Assembly: GCA_032622095.1 (NCBI GenBank)
Contig: CP136061.1
Location: 41,177,797-41,241,796, forward strand
DNA length: 64,000 nucleotides
Direction: 5' to 3'
Source: Siphonodentalium dalli
Taxonomy: Eukaryota > Mollusca > Scaphopoda > Gadilida > Siphonodentaliidae
A program made the position numbers and the translations under genes. Of this stretch, positions 46,690 to 58,359 are shown piece after piece; position 1 is the first letter of the stretch; each line of letters starts with the position of its first letter. The notes under the pieces are model-generated. The model saw only the letters and a program-made list of their open reading frames with translations. It made no database searches and was not told where the DNA came from.

Positions 46690-47421
46690 GCAGAATGAGG
46701 TCCCCAGAGGGTGAATTTAGTGACGCTATCCTGCATAGCAGTCTAGCGTCACTAAATTCACCCTCTGGGGACCTCATTCTGCTCAGGCCTCATCTTCTCT
46801 GTAAAGTTTCTTCATTATCAAATTTCTATAGAAACTTCTTCACATAGATTCCATTTCTTTTTTTAGATTAATTTCTCTATATCCCCAAATTGGCAGATGA
46901 CACATTGCATAATCGAGGTTCCCAATGGGTGTACATCGCAATATTCACCATTTTGGAACTTCAATCTGAGTCTATGTCTCCCATACTGATAGCAGATGAG
47001 GCCATTTAGAATGAGGTCCCAAGAGGGTGAATTTGGTGTTGCTACCCCACTGTGTGGTATAACATCACTAAATTCACCCTCTGTGGACCTCATTCTGCAA
47101 ATGACAGGCACACTAAAGACTAAGCTCAGGCTTGGAATGGACATTCCCATGCATTATGCTGACCAAGCCTTGAAATAGTGTGTCTGTCATTTGCAGAATG
47201 AGGTCCTCCAGAGGGTGAATTTAGTGATTCTACCCCGCATATAGCGGGCTAGCATCACCAAATTCACCCTCTGGGAACCTCATTCTGCTGAGATGTAAGC
47301 AGAATGAGGTCCCAAGAGAGTGAATTTGGTGATGCTAGCCCACTATGCGGGGTAGAATCACTAAATTCACCCTCTGGGGACCTTATTCTGCAAATGACAG
47401 ACACACTATTTCAAGGCTTGA
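46690..47421. mobile_element. Composite palindromic MITE, copy 3, with hairpin-within-hairpin end
   Basis: Hairpins at 46690-46782, 47008-47098, 47193-47288 and 47299-47391. The last two form one larger palindrome, 47163-47421: 'caagccttgaaatagtgtgt' + 'ctgtcatttgcagaatgagg' at the left is inverted at the right, centred on 'ctgagatgtaag'. The core at 46783-47003 matches copies 1 and 2. Confidence 0.85.
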
Positions 47422-48600
47422 TGCTGCCACTTGTATGAGCATACCGAAGATCACTCAAGCATGACCTCCGATGATTGATGAGATCCAGAGATCCAAAGTT
47501 GGCACATGCACAGATGAGTTTTAACTCTATATAAGGGATATTACTCTGCAACAAATGAATGGATGCACCTATTCTGTGTGCATTGATATCATTTCATGCT
47601 GGTTCATAAATTTACCAAAGATAATTGGAATTCGACCTATATTTGATGAATGAGATTGAGTCTTGAGAACGCAAATTTGTGACACGGACATACTGATCAG
47701 TCGGCTATGTATAGATGGCTCTCGATGATCGCACGGGCCGACGATATTTCTATATATGGTAATCAAATTGTAACTCTCATCTAGAGATGAATACAATTGT
47801 GAATATATGTATTATAAGTAATGTGACTGATGGTTCCGAAAAAGCAGGAAATATATAGGTTTCTGCCAAAGTTTACACATGCAAAGTCGAAAAAGCAGAA
47901 ATAGGTCGAGGCAGCAACAAGAGCAATCGTATTGATGGATGGTAAAAATAATTTGTACCCCATGTCAGTGATGCCAGAAGAGTGGTAGATAAAATTCTTG
48001 TCCCCTACCTCAAAGAGGGCACATGGGGGAGGGAATGTAGCATTCTACTAACATTGCCGAAAATTTCAAAGAAATCAACCATACAACTCCACAGAAAACA
48101 TCATCTAAACTATGCTAAATTGTAAATATTTAAATCTCGTTTCGGGACACAACTATCGGCAATAAACTAACGCAAATGTTTTTGGTATCGAGAGTCATTG
48201 CATCTAATTAATATATAAGAATGATGATGTGTTTTGTCAATTTGGATTAATATTCGTAAAAATAACTACTTTGAGCAAGATTATTCTCCATTTCCATTTG
48301 ATCACCATACCAGAGTGTTTCATATCACTTTAAAACAAAAACAAATTTAATTGCAAGGAGTACAATCTAAATAAAAAACATAAAAAAATCATTTAACATC
48401 GAAATGTTAAAACAATAAAAATGTCCAGGGGGCGCTGAATAAAGAAGGCTCCCAGGTGTATCATGTTCAACTCTACCACGACTGGAGTTTCCTGAAATTT
48501 GTGAAAACCCTGTACCAAAGCGCTGTCATATATGTGAGTATCTAAAAAGGAGCCTTGCATATGAAAGAAAAAGCATTGGTCTAACAATATCTATCTTGAC
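47422..48600. other. Unassigned intergenic region
   Basis: No gene seen. 48040-48330 ('aatgtagcattctactaaca', 'catctaattaatatataaga', 'gagtgtttcatatcacttta') matches 56090-56385 in the LHFPL intron, a dispersed repeat of about 290 bases. Confidence 0.5.
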
Positions 48601-48607
48601 CTTGCAA

Positions 48608-48677
48608 GCCATTGCATTCTCTTTATATATGCGAGGCTCCCTATGGAAGACACACATATATAAGAGAATGCACTGCC
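48608..48677. repeat. TATATAAGAGAATGCATTGG hairpin, diverged copy
   Basis: Arms 'gccattgcattctctttata' and 'tatataagagaatgcactgc' flank 'gaggctccctatggaagac'. Confidence 0.7.
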
Positions 48678-48835
48678 ATAGGGTCTTTAATGCTGTACCA
48701 GCACAGATCTCATCATGGAAGGGTTAAACAAGACCCAAACAAAGTCTTTTATGTAAATGGGGCAAGTACTGTATGTGTAGAGCATGCAACTCTCTGGCAT
48801 GTATACTTTTCAGCACAGCTTCCATCATGAAAAGG

Positions 48836-48977
48836 TTAACCCTTTACCCAACAGAACGGCCCTGTGCCAATGCATTCTCTTATATATGCGAGTCGACCAT
48901 AGGTCGCCTCGCATATATAAGAGAATGCATTGGCTTAACACATTAAAAATTATAAAATTGTTAAAGAATGTAAGAAA
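48836..48977. mobile_element. Left half of a split TTAA-flanked MITE
   Basis: Begins TTAACCCTTTACCCAACA like the intact copies at 55110 and 56381, carries the first hairpin (48866-48934), and stops after 'aaagaatgtaagaaa'. The missing right half is at about 50683-50938. Confidence 0.8.
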
Positions 48978-50682
48978 CGAGAGGCCGATCACGATCGGCA
49001 GATGTTAACCCATCCCTTGGCGATAAAAATTTAATATGATCGGATAAATGAGAGTTTTGGTGTTGAATTATAGAGTATACTGTTATGTACTATTATAGAC
49101 AAATGTACATAACACAAATTATTGGAATTTATGGGTCACTGGCATTTATATAAGAGAATGCACTGGTACAGGATCTGTAATGCTAAACCACCACAGCCAG
49201 CAAGTCCGTGGGTTAAATGTGTAGGTGTGACCTGGACATGGAATACTTGGGTTAAGAGAGTCCAATTTAAGTTTACAATAATAATGTGTCCTAGTATACA
49301 GATAAGCAACCTCACCACTGACCCATTAATATCAATTATATAGCACAGCTGTCAAAAAATCACAGGAATTGTTTATGTTGAACACTGACCTCTATTAAAC
49401 CAATAACAATTATAATGATATCAGACCATCTGAAGATATAACTCTGCAGCACAGATGTCCAAGTCTACTGTTAATATCATGTGATGTTTATTGTTGAATC
49501 TTATTTTAAATTAGATACCATAGCCTTCTTTATCAGATTATTTGCACATTGGCATAAGAAACATCAGAAAATAATATAGCTTTATCAATAGCTAAGTAGT
49601 CCAAATGCAATTGGTGAATTAATTAAAAAATTAAAGGGACACATTGGAAATCTTTTTATCAACTTGTATCATAATCATCAATATCTAAATGAAAACAAAT
49701 GACAATGTCAATGACATTTTTTTTATTGTTATTATAAAAGTTAAAAATATATTTTTTTTTAAATCGATTTTTTTTTTCAATTTTTTTTTTTTTAAATGGT
49801 CATAACTCCTTTAAAATAAATCGGATCAAACCCATATTCGAACTAGATCTGTATTTTGGGCTGTGAAACTCAGATAAAAAATGTTTGAGTTATGGCAGAA
49901 TGTGTGAATTCTAAGTCGAAAAAGGGCCATAACTCTGTAACAAAAACTCGGATCAAACCCAAATTCGAACTCGATCTGTATTTTGGGCTGATATACCCAT
50001 ATACAAAATTTGCTTCTGATTGGATAGAAAATGTTTGAGTTATCGCATTACACGTGAAGTGTCTACGGACGGACAGACGCACGGACGTACCAACAAATGG
50101 GTAGATATGTGGCTTCGACCTATGTGGCTAGAAATGGTAATGTGGCTTTAGTTTTTATGTGGCTTCTCAAGTAGCCATAAAATTTTAAGTGGCTATCAAG
50201 TAGTAGATAGTGATAAAACTCCAGATTATGGATTCATAACATGTTGGAATTATAGCAGAAGAAGCTGATTAAAACTCAAAAACTTGCTCACAGCAACTGG
50301 GACAGTGGAATAGGAGAAACTGACAGGTCCGTGATTGGGTGGCTAGCCACATAAATGTCTTGTCAGTGTCCGACATCTCCTATTGACGGGTCATGGATGT
50401 CTAAATCGATGGATTTTTTTTTCCAAATTTTGAGTGACTACAAAATTAAATAAGCTGATTAGGACAAATAGATCATTTTAGAACGTCCATCTGAAAGCTG
50501 TTACGTGGCTAGCCACGCAACGGAAGTTATGCACATAAATATCCATTTTACACAATCTTAGCCACATAAGTAGTCATTAGTAAACACGGACGGACGGACA
50601 GACGGACGGACGGACGAACGACGAGTGGTCAATCCGGACAACGACACTATGTTTACCATACATGGTATGGGTAAACATAAAA
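48978..50682. mobile_element. 1.7-kb insertion splitting a TTAA MITE
   Basis: This stretch lies between the two halves of one MITE. It contains the repeat shared with 37005-38220, the 'attcgaactcgatctgtatt' repeat shared with 40620, and ends in 'acggacggacggacagacgg'. Its exact ends and type are not clear; no reading frame of note. Confidence 0.55.
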
Positions 50683-50938
50683 ATGGTAAAAAGTGTTAAA
50701 AAAAGATTTTTTTTAGGCCAATGCATTCTCTTATATATGCGAGGCGACCTATGGTCGACTCGCATATATAAGAGAATGCATTGGCACAGGGCATAACTGT
50801 AACCATCACAATGTGGTCAATGAGCCGGTTCCAATGATATCCATATTTGTATGGTTTTATTGAGACAGACCCAAGATAATTTAGGCTGTTGCAGCTTTAT
50901 TTGGCCGTTTTTGGCTGGTTAGTTGGTTAAAGGGTTAA
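50683..50938. mobile_element. Right half of a split TTAA-flanked MITE
   Basis: Carries the second hairpin (50717-50785) and the tail 'atcacaatgtggtcaatgag' ... 'ttaaagggttaa', matching the right part of the intact copies and ending at TTAA 50935-50938. Confidence 0.8.
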
Positions 50939-51910
50939 GAGCCAAATGTTTGCGAAGTGCACAATGGAGTTTCCCATGTGTAGGGGTCACAGTCTCCTCC
51001 GCCACTGAATAAAGGCTCCAAAAGGCAGCCTTTTTTCAGCTGGTATATATATAATGTACATGTATATTAATTTACAGTGTAGTGTTCTAAAACAGTAAGA
51101 ATGATTTCTAGTTATAAAAGCTTATGTTGAAAGGTATTTTTGCTTAAAATTATTATTTTATAGACATGAATCTAAAATGAAAATACTTATAGTCCTTCGT
51201 ACATCCCGTATTAATTACTAATAAACAAATAGAAATGATTCTGTCAACGAGAATTACTGCAAATACTGGTAATGTATCAAAAGAATGACGTAGTGCGCTG
51301 CCAATATTGATATAAAATTTATCAAATTAACCTGCATTGAGTAAGTTAATATTTGCTATGCGCATTTGAAAGCCCCACCAGAGTGCTCGACTTCACTCCA
51401 ACTTTTAAGTAAAGTACATGGTGATTTTCGGGACAAATAAGAAATACCTATAATAATGAGAATGCGATAAGTTTAACAATTTTGTCAAGGAATATAGAAT
51501 GCCTGTATTCATGATATTCTTAGATACGATCAATGTTTTTTTCAGGTGACTCATAATCTTCAGGTTTCAGATTAAATCTAAAAAATTATCGCTTTTGTAA
51601 TGGATAGTCGACTATGGTTAGCACTATTTTTGGGCAATTAATCGATTCTGATAAATGGAGAGGCATTTTTTTTTAAAGTTGTTTTTGGAATCTAATGTCA
51701 CGGGGGACCATCAAATTGGATTGAGTACATTTAAATGAGAGGATTTATCACCTCTGATGAGGCTTGAAACAACACGAAGTGTTCTGTATTAGTCTTTACT
51801 GATATGGCACAAATAAAAATGATTCATATCATTTATGTGATGAAAGTTCAAAAAGGTTGATAAATTACTATGACTTTCCGAGAATATAAGTCTGTATATT
51901 GGTATTTCAT
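50939..51910. other. Unassigned intergenic region
   Basis: No gene. 51755-51785 reads 'ctctgatgaggcttgaaaca', a CTGATGAG...GAAAC signature reminiscent of Penelope-type 3' ends, but without a visible element around it. Confidence 0.35.
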
Positions 51911-52375
51911 ATATGTGACCCGCCATATCAAATCCAGTCGTAAGTCGGGATTTTTTTACCCTGTGCCAATGCATTCTCTTATATATGCGAGTCGACCATA
52001 GGTCGCCTCGCATATATAAGAGAATGCATTGGCCTAACAATTTTTTACAATTTTAATAATTTGTTCTTGTATTCTTTAACAATTTTATAATTTCACCCAT
52101 ACAGAGCCCCAGACAAACATGAGCAGACAACAATCTTCCATATGCTTCTATATATGTGTGGGGCTCCCTGCAGGGTAATGGATGTTTTTTATTTTATGTC
52201 CTAAAAATTGTAAGAAACATTTATTTTAAAAAAATGATAAAAAATTGTTAGGCCAATGCATTCTCTTATATATGCGAGGCGACCTATGGTCGACTTGCAT
52301 ATATAAGAGAATGCATTGGCTCAGGGTAAAAAAAATCCCGACTTACGACTGGATTTGATATGGTGGGTCACATAT
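51911..52375. mobile_element. Foldback element with 60-bp TIRs containing two TATA-type hairpins
   Basis: The ends 'atatgtgacccgccatatca' + 'aatccagtcgtaagtcggga' and their complement at 52330-52375 form inverted repeats. Just inside each is a GCCAATGCATTCTC hairpin (51965-52033 and 52252-52320). A third diverged hairpin ('gagccccagac' / 'gtgtggggctc') is in the middle. Confidence 0.8.
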
Positions 52376-53962
52376 TATAATCCATGTATTTTGATTATTG
52401 GAATGTGACATGAGTGAGAAATTACTCTGAAATTAGAGGGTTGAATACGATGAGTAACTTTAATTGAATTTTCACATAGATTGAAAAAATTATGGAATAT
52501 CATAGATCTGCTTACCCATCAAAGTGAGGAGAAAAGAATACTGATTTATAGATTCATGTTCCAAAAGGGAAATGAGTAGAATCTCTATTTTTTGTTTTGG
52601 GTGGGGGGGGGTGGGGGGGGGGGGGGGGGTCAACTTTAAATTTCCATCTTAAACCCCCTTGAACAAGGTCAAATTCCCAACTTGAGGAAGTTCCATTTAC
52701 ATCTCCTTCCTTGGTTGAAAATTTCTAACTGGTATTTCAAACTTTCCAACTATTGGAAATTTAAGACTGGATACCACCCACCCCACCCCCATAAGGATGG
52801 AAAATTTATGGCCAATTCAGTCCAAAATTTTTATTGAAGTGTCGGAAAATATGAGACATAATCCAAAAGTAACAAATTTATGCTAAATACTTGTGGGGAA
52901 TTTAAACTATTTCAGCTTATTATTGGTGTGAAATTTATTAATGATGGTTTGTCAGGCATGAAGTTCCAACTGTTGAAAATTATGACCAAAATTTGGCGGT
53001 GTCTACCCCCCAGTCCCCCACACTGTCGCCAAGTCCCTATATTCCTATATTAATATCCACACTAGCATGCTATATACACAGCCCTTGGACAAACATGAAA
53101 TACTGTAAAAATAAAAAAATGTCCCAATTATAAAATTGTATTTTCACATTGTCACCAAATTGACAATGAATACTATGCGAAGATTCCCAGCATGGTTAAA
53201 ATTAAGACGGCAGATAAGGGTTAATGATGAATTAATTAGTGGCTACTGACTCCTCGGCCCTCGGGTATGATAACAATGCATTTCTACACAATACAATGCA
53301 AATTACATACCACCTACTTAATAAACAACCAGTTATTATATAATAACATATGTGACTGATGCATATTCATTCATGCATAAAATTACTGGTGTACTCCTGA
53401 AAATCTCTATCTTTTATCCGATATATCTTACATTCACATAAGCATTGTGGGTAAAATAAATTGAGAGCATTAATATTGATTTTTTCACTATCTTGTTACA
53501 ACTTGCTGCTGACAACGCCTGCCCGATGAATTAACATAATATATTAGATACCCAGTCCTCATCTATTTAATTAAAGTCCGAAGAATAGCCCTGATATAAT
53601 ATTCAAAAATTCTTCACTTTGGAGGGAAAATCCAAAAGTGGCTATATAAAGAAAGATCAACTCCGACCTCATATGCCCTTTTATGTTTTAAAAATAGAAC
53701 ACAAAACAGGTTCCCATGTGCGACAGTGTACAATATGAAATCGCTAACAGTGGAGTTTAAAGTTGCCAGACCAGTTTTGAGTATTGAATAGTCGCATGCT
53801 AAATATATAATGAAAATAAGACTCATTCATATGGGCTAGGTTGTGTTATGGCTGCTATCTAAAGACCGCCCTACCCACTGGAAGCAGAAGATCAGGGAAC
53901 ATTTATTAGTTCCTGAACACCCTCATTGATCTATTTTCGATAGGAGGACTTTGAGGATTAAT
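52376..53962. other. Unassigned region upstream of the LHFPL gene
   Basis: Contains poly-G tracts at 52600-52629 and C-rich 'ccacccaccccaccccc' near 52776. No gene, RNA or tandem repeat. The last few hundred bases should hold the LHFPL promoter and 5' UTR; no element can be pinned. Confidence 0.4.
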
Positions 53963-54404
53963 ATGGAGGCTAAGTACTCTCAAGAAACTATTAAATTCTA
54001 CCATTACCGGTATGTGAGGGAATATCTAGCAGTGGCCGTACTATGGGCTCTGCTTTCTATTATTCTCTGTGTTATGGTTCTTGTAGCCTTCACACAGCCC
54101 CAATGGATTGGGGATACATATGAGGGGCAGGGGCAGGAGATGAGCACTCCACCCTACCTCACCCTCCATGGGCATATGGGTGTGTATCGAAGTTGCCATC
54201 CAGATCGCACTCTACAGAATTATGTTTGTGATGGAACATTCACCAATTTTACCTCCATCATAAATGATTCGTTCAAGGCTACGACGATTTTGACGGGGCT
54301 TTCGTCACTTCTGATGCTCATCGTCGTCGCGGCAATGCTTCTCTTCTTCTGCTTCAAGTCTGCGGTCGTCTTCATATTACTTGGAATTCTAGAAATCATC
54401 ACAT
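53963..54404 (+). CDS. LHFPL-family tetraspan protein, exon 1
   Basis: Starts MEAKYSQETIKFYHYRYVRE; this ATG is the first in frame and matches the family's short cytoplasmic N-terminus ending Y.R.YVR. It encodes 147 residues with TM1 about 22-44, then QPQWIGD (48-51 WIGD is a family hallmark), an extracellular loop with cysteines 78 and 89, an NFT sequon at 95, TM2 about 107-130 and the start of TM3. The donor is ACA-T|GTAAGT, phase 1. Vertebrate members LHFPL3/4/5 act as accessory subunits of receptors and channels (LHFPL4 with GABA-A receptors, LHFPL5 with hair-cell mechanotransduction). The assignment to the 3/4/5 group is by motif resemblance; the orthologue is not resolved. Confidence 0.9.
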
Positions 54405-55109
54405 GTAAGTGTGATATTTAGTAACTGATTCTAAATGGGGTGCCTTCATAATGTGCATTGTATGAAATTGGAAATTTATAAATCCATTTTTACCCTGATG
54501 AATATATATTTCATTGCTGCATTTTATTTGAATTTATTGTGAAATTTTTAATATTTATTTAGTGAAATTAGAATCAGTGAGTAGAGTTGCCTAATTTCAC
54601 ACTATGACAACTCCCTATAGTCATTTAAAATCTATGCCCATATATGAATATATGCTTTCATTATTGGTGGAAAATGCTCAAACCCTCCCTCATATATTAG
54701 TTTAAAAAACAAATTGTATCAAAACAAACCAAAATTCTGATCTAATTTTCCTTGTTGGGTCACTCCCCTAACTAAAATAATACAACTTGTTTCCATTTCA
54801 CAATGGACCTGTTTTTATCATAAATGAAACAAAGGGCATATATTACAAGTTTTTCACAGGTCAGACCTAATAAAATTCATGGCTGATTCATGACAATTTT
54901 CAAGGACCCCAAGTAATTCTTTTCTGAAATTCAAGGCCATTTTGTAGGCAATTTTCAAGTTTTTGTTTCAAAATCTTTTATCTTGCGTCCAGTGTATATT
55001 GCTGGAAAAAATCAAGGCCCATTTAAAAGCACTTTCCCGGCTTTAAAAATTGAATGGTAATTAATTTGTCAGAATCAAGATCATTCCAGGCTTTTTCAGA
55101 CAATATAGG
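54405..55109. other. LHFPL intron 1, 5' part
   Basis: AT-rich with no recognised repeat or gene. Confidence 0.5.
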
Positions 55110-55498
55110 TTAACCCTTTACCCAACAGAAGGGCCCTGTGCCAATGCATTCTCTTATATATGCGAGTCGACCATAGGTCGCCTCGCATATATAAGAGAAT
55201 GCATTGGCTTAACACATTAAAAATTATAAAATTGTTAAAGAATGTAAGAAAAAATGGTAAAAAAGATTTTTTTTAGGCCAATGCATTCTCTTATATATGC
55301 GAGGCGACCTATGGTCGACTCGCATATATAAGAGAATGCATTGGCACAGGGCATAACTGTAACTATCACAATGTGGTCAAGGAGCCGGTTCCAATGATAT
55401 CCATATTTGTATGGTTCTATTGAGACAGACCGAAGATATTTTTGGCTGTTGAAGCTTTATTTGGCCGGTTTTGGCCGGTTTGTTGGGTAAAGGGTTAA
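55110..55498. mobile_element. Intact TTAA-flanked (piggyBac-type) MITE, copy A
   Basis: TTAA-CCCTTTACCCAACA at the left and TGTTGGGTAAAGGG-TTAA at the right (TTAA at 55110-55113 and 55495-55498) are the expected CCC/GGG ends and target duplication of piggyBac. Inside are two 69-base hairpins (55140-55208, 55277-55345) reading GCCAATGCATTCTC...TATATA. No coding capacity. Confidence 0.9.
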
Positions 55499-55658
55499 AG
55501 GTCAGTTGAGTCCAGATATTTAGGTTGATAGTCTATAACAGAGTTATTCACAAATTCTCCAAAAAATGACCATTACAACCATAAAATCGGAACATCTTAC
55601 TAATGGAATCTCAATCATGGGTCCGATATAATTCTTTTCTGGTAAAGTAAACCTACGT

Positions 55659-55871
55659 CAGTAATGCTCCAAGTAATCGACTCCCTAACCACAGCAGATT
55701 GATGGGTAAGTTTTCAGGATTTAGTCGGAAATATGGCTTGTTGCCATTCATCGGAGAGCTCTTGGGGAGAGATTTTCGATGAATGGCAACAAGCCATATT
55801 TCCAACTAAATCTTGAAAAGTTATCCATAATTCTGCTGTGGTTAGGGAGTCGATTACTTAGAGCATTACTG
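55659..55871. mobile_element. TA-flanked MITE / hairpin, solo copy
   Basis: CAGTAATGCTC...GTCGA ends with arms of about 95 bases ('accacagcagattgatgggt' ... 'atggcttgttgccattcatc') folding back with few mismatches. Confidence 0.85.
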
Positions 55872-56380
55872 TATATATTGTGGTTTTATGGTGTCAAATT
55901 GGACAGGGTATCTTTAATTAAATTCTGAGTATGTCACTTTAACAATAATTTGAGTTTATAGATGGCAACCAGCAAAGTCCAGCAATTGCCTTAAATTTAA
56001 CAATTTTGTTAAAGACATATTATGCACTTGTTCGGGTGCGTGAAACTGATAAGTTAGTATTCAGGTGCTATGCCAACTGGAGGAATGTAGCATTCTACTA
56101 ACATCACCGGAAATCTCAAGCAAATAGACCGTACCACTCCATAGAATACATTGTCTGAACTGCGCTAAATTGGAAATATATACTACTCAAATCGGGACGC
56201 TTTTATTTGCGATAAACTAACGAAAATGATTTCGCCATCGGCAGTCACTGCATTTAATTAATATATAAGAATGACGGTGTGTGTTGTCAATTTAGATATA
56301 ATAATTGTAAAAATAACTTCTTTGAACAAGATTATTCTCCATTTCTATTTGATCACCCTACCGGAGTGTTTCACATCACT

Positions 56381-56780
56381 TTAACCCTTTACCCAACAGA
56401 ACGGCCCTGTGCCAATGCATTCTCTTATATATGCGAGTCGACCATAGGTCGCCTCGCATATATAAGAGAATGCATTGGCTTAACACATTAAAAATTATAA
56501 AATTGTTAAAGAATGTTAAGAAAAAATGGTAAAAAGTGTTAAAAAAAGAATGTTTTTAGGCCAATGCATTCTCTTATATATGCGAGACGACCTATGGTCG
56601 ACTCGCATATATAAGAGAATGCATTGGCACAGGGCTAACTGTAACTATCACAATGTGGTCAAGGAGCCGGTTCCAATGATATCCATATTTGTATGGTTCT
56701 ATTGAGACATACCGAAGATATTTTAGGCTGTTGAAGCTTCATTTGGCCGGTTCTGGCCGGTTTGTTGGGTAAAGGGTTAA
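56381..56780. mobile_element. Intact TTAA-flanked (piggyBac-type) MITE, copy B
   Basis: TTAA at 56381-56384 and 56777-56780 with the same ends as copy A. Hairpins are at 56411-56479 and 56560-56628. It is slightly longer than copy A because of 'agtgttaaaaaaag' between the hairpins. It ends 54 bases before LHFPL exon 2, placing it near the branch-point region. Confidence 0.9.
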
Positions 56781-56834
56781 GATACATGGAATGGTAAATA
56801 TGTGACTTTAATGATAATTTGTTTTTAATTTCAG

Positions 56835-57074
56835 TTCTGTTCCTGCTCATGGCAGTGATAATATATCCTAGCGGGTGGGACCATGACACAGTCCGCTATC
56901 TGTGTGGGGATGACGCCGGCCAGTACAGGATAGGGCTGTGTGGAGTGAGATGGGCATACATTGTCGCCATTCTGAGCCTCATCGATGCGTTCTTCCTGGG
57001 CATTCTTGCATTCTTCCTGGCATCGAAACGTGCAAAGGAAGAACAGTACACACCACAGAACACAGTAACCAAAT
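56835..57074 (+). CDS. LHFPL-family tetraspan protein, exon 2
   Basis: The acceptor is ttaatttcag|TT, completing F148. The exon encodes the end of TM3, the family signature YPSGWD...VRYLCG, a second extracellular loop ending IGLCGVRWAY (two paired cysteines), TM4 (about 187-213, IVAILSLIDAFFLGILAFFL) and a cytoplasmic tail to residue 227. It ends ACC-AAA-T|GTGAGT, phase 1. A further exon with the last residues was not found. If the donor is not used, the frame runs 15 more codons to TAA at 57116-57118. The length is already about that of the family, so only a short tail is missing. Confidence 0.9.
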
Positions 57075-57102
57075 GTGAGTTTCTACTCTCAGACAGCGTT
57101 TA

Positions 57103-57308
57103 TACAGTAATGTCCTAAATAATCGACCCCTAAACCACAGCAGAATTATGGGAAATTTTTCAGGATTTAGTCGTAAAAATGGCTTGCTGCCATTCATCGG
57201 TGAGAGCTTTCCGATGAATGGCAACAAGTCATATTTCGGACTAAATCCTGAAAAGTTACCCATAATTCTGCTGTGGTTAAGGAGTCGATTATTTAGGGCA
57301 TTACTGTA
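57103..57308. mobile_element. TA-flanked MITE / hairpin, solo copy
   Basis: TACAGTAATG...CATTACTGTA with about 95-base arms, homologous to 55659-55871 and to the ends of 35557-36524. It begins 28 bases after the LHFPL exon 2 donor. Confidence 0.85.
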
Positions 57309-57340
57309 CATCCCAGTCAGCAAATAGTGTGTATGTAATT

Positions 57341-58358
57341 TGCAGTGGGCTAGCATCACCAATACACCCTCTCGGGACCACATTCTGCTTAGGCCTCATC
57401 TTCTGGGAAGTATATATAGTCTCAAATTAACATTGTTTTTAGGGAGCCTTGCATATATAAAAAAATGCAATGGCTTACAAGGTCAAGATAAATATTGTTA
57501 GGCCAATGTATTCTCTTATATATGTGAGGCTCCCTATGGGAGACTCGCTCGCATATATAAGATGATGCATTCGCACAGGCAAATAGTTAACCCTTTATGT
57601 ACTAAATGGATTCTCCCACTCAGTTATACTTGGAATGGTCTATTATTCATTTTAGGGGGTTGTTTGTTGAACTTATTATCTGAACATTTCCTAACGGAAT
57701 AATTCATCAATGAGTATAGTATATATTATAGAAATTAAAATTAAAATTACTCTTATCTTCCAGAAGCATCCAGATATTGACATTTTACCTAGATGCTTTA
57801 ATTTCAAGGGTAATTTAAGGATAATTAAAACATTCCATGTCTTTTCCACACTGGCTGCTGAAAGGGGGGGGGGGAATTTTTTCAAAAAATTTTCCATAGT
57901 TTCATAGGTTAAAAAAGGTGCACTTTTCCAATATTTTTCTAGAACTTTCCCAGGCCTGGAGATGGTTTTTCTAAATTCCAAGACTGCAAATAGTGTGTCT
58001 GTCATTTGCAGAATTTAATGACGATATCCAACATGGTGGGCTAGCATCACAAAATTCACACTCTGGGAACCTCATTCTGCTTAGGCCTCAACTGCTATGG
58101 GAGACCAAGTATCAGATTGAAGTTCCCAGTTGAAGTTGGTGATGTTCATTGATTATGCATTTTATCTTCTGCAAATTAGGGATAGAAACTGAACAGAAGG
58201 AAAAAAGTAACTAAAAACAATGTTAATTTGAGACTATAGTTACTTCCCAGAAGATGAGGCCTAAGTAGAATGAGGTCCCCTGATGGTGAATTTGGTGTCG
58301 CTAGCCCACTGTGCGGGATATTATCTACAAATTCACCCTCTTGGTACCTCATTCTGCA
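57341..58358. repeat. Cluster of GAATGAGGTCCCC and TATA-type hairpin fragments
   Basis: Half hairpin 57341-57391, diverged TATA-type hairpin 57503-57579, inverted 68-bp-satellite relic at about 57665-57722 ('gttgaacttattatctgaac'), eroded hairpin 58007-58082 and fuller hairpin 58265-58358. A G-run lies near 57865. No gene seen. Confidence 0.65.
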
Positions 58359-58359
58359 A

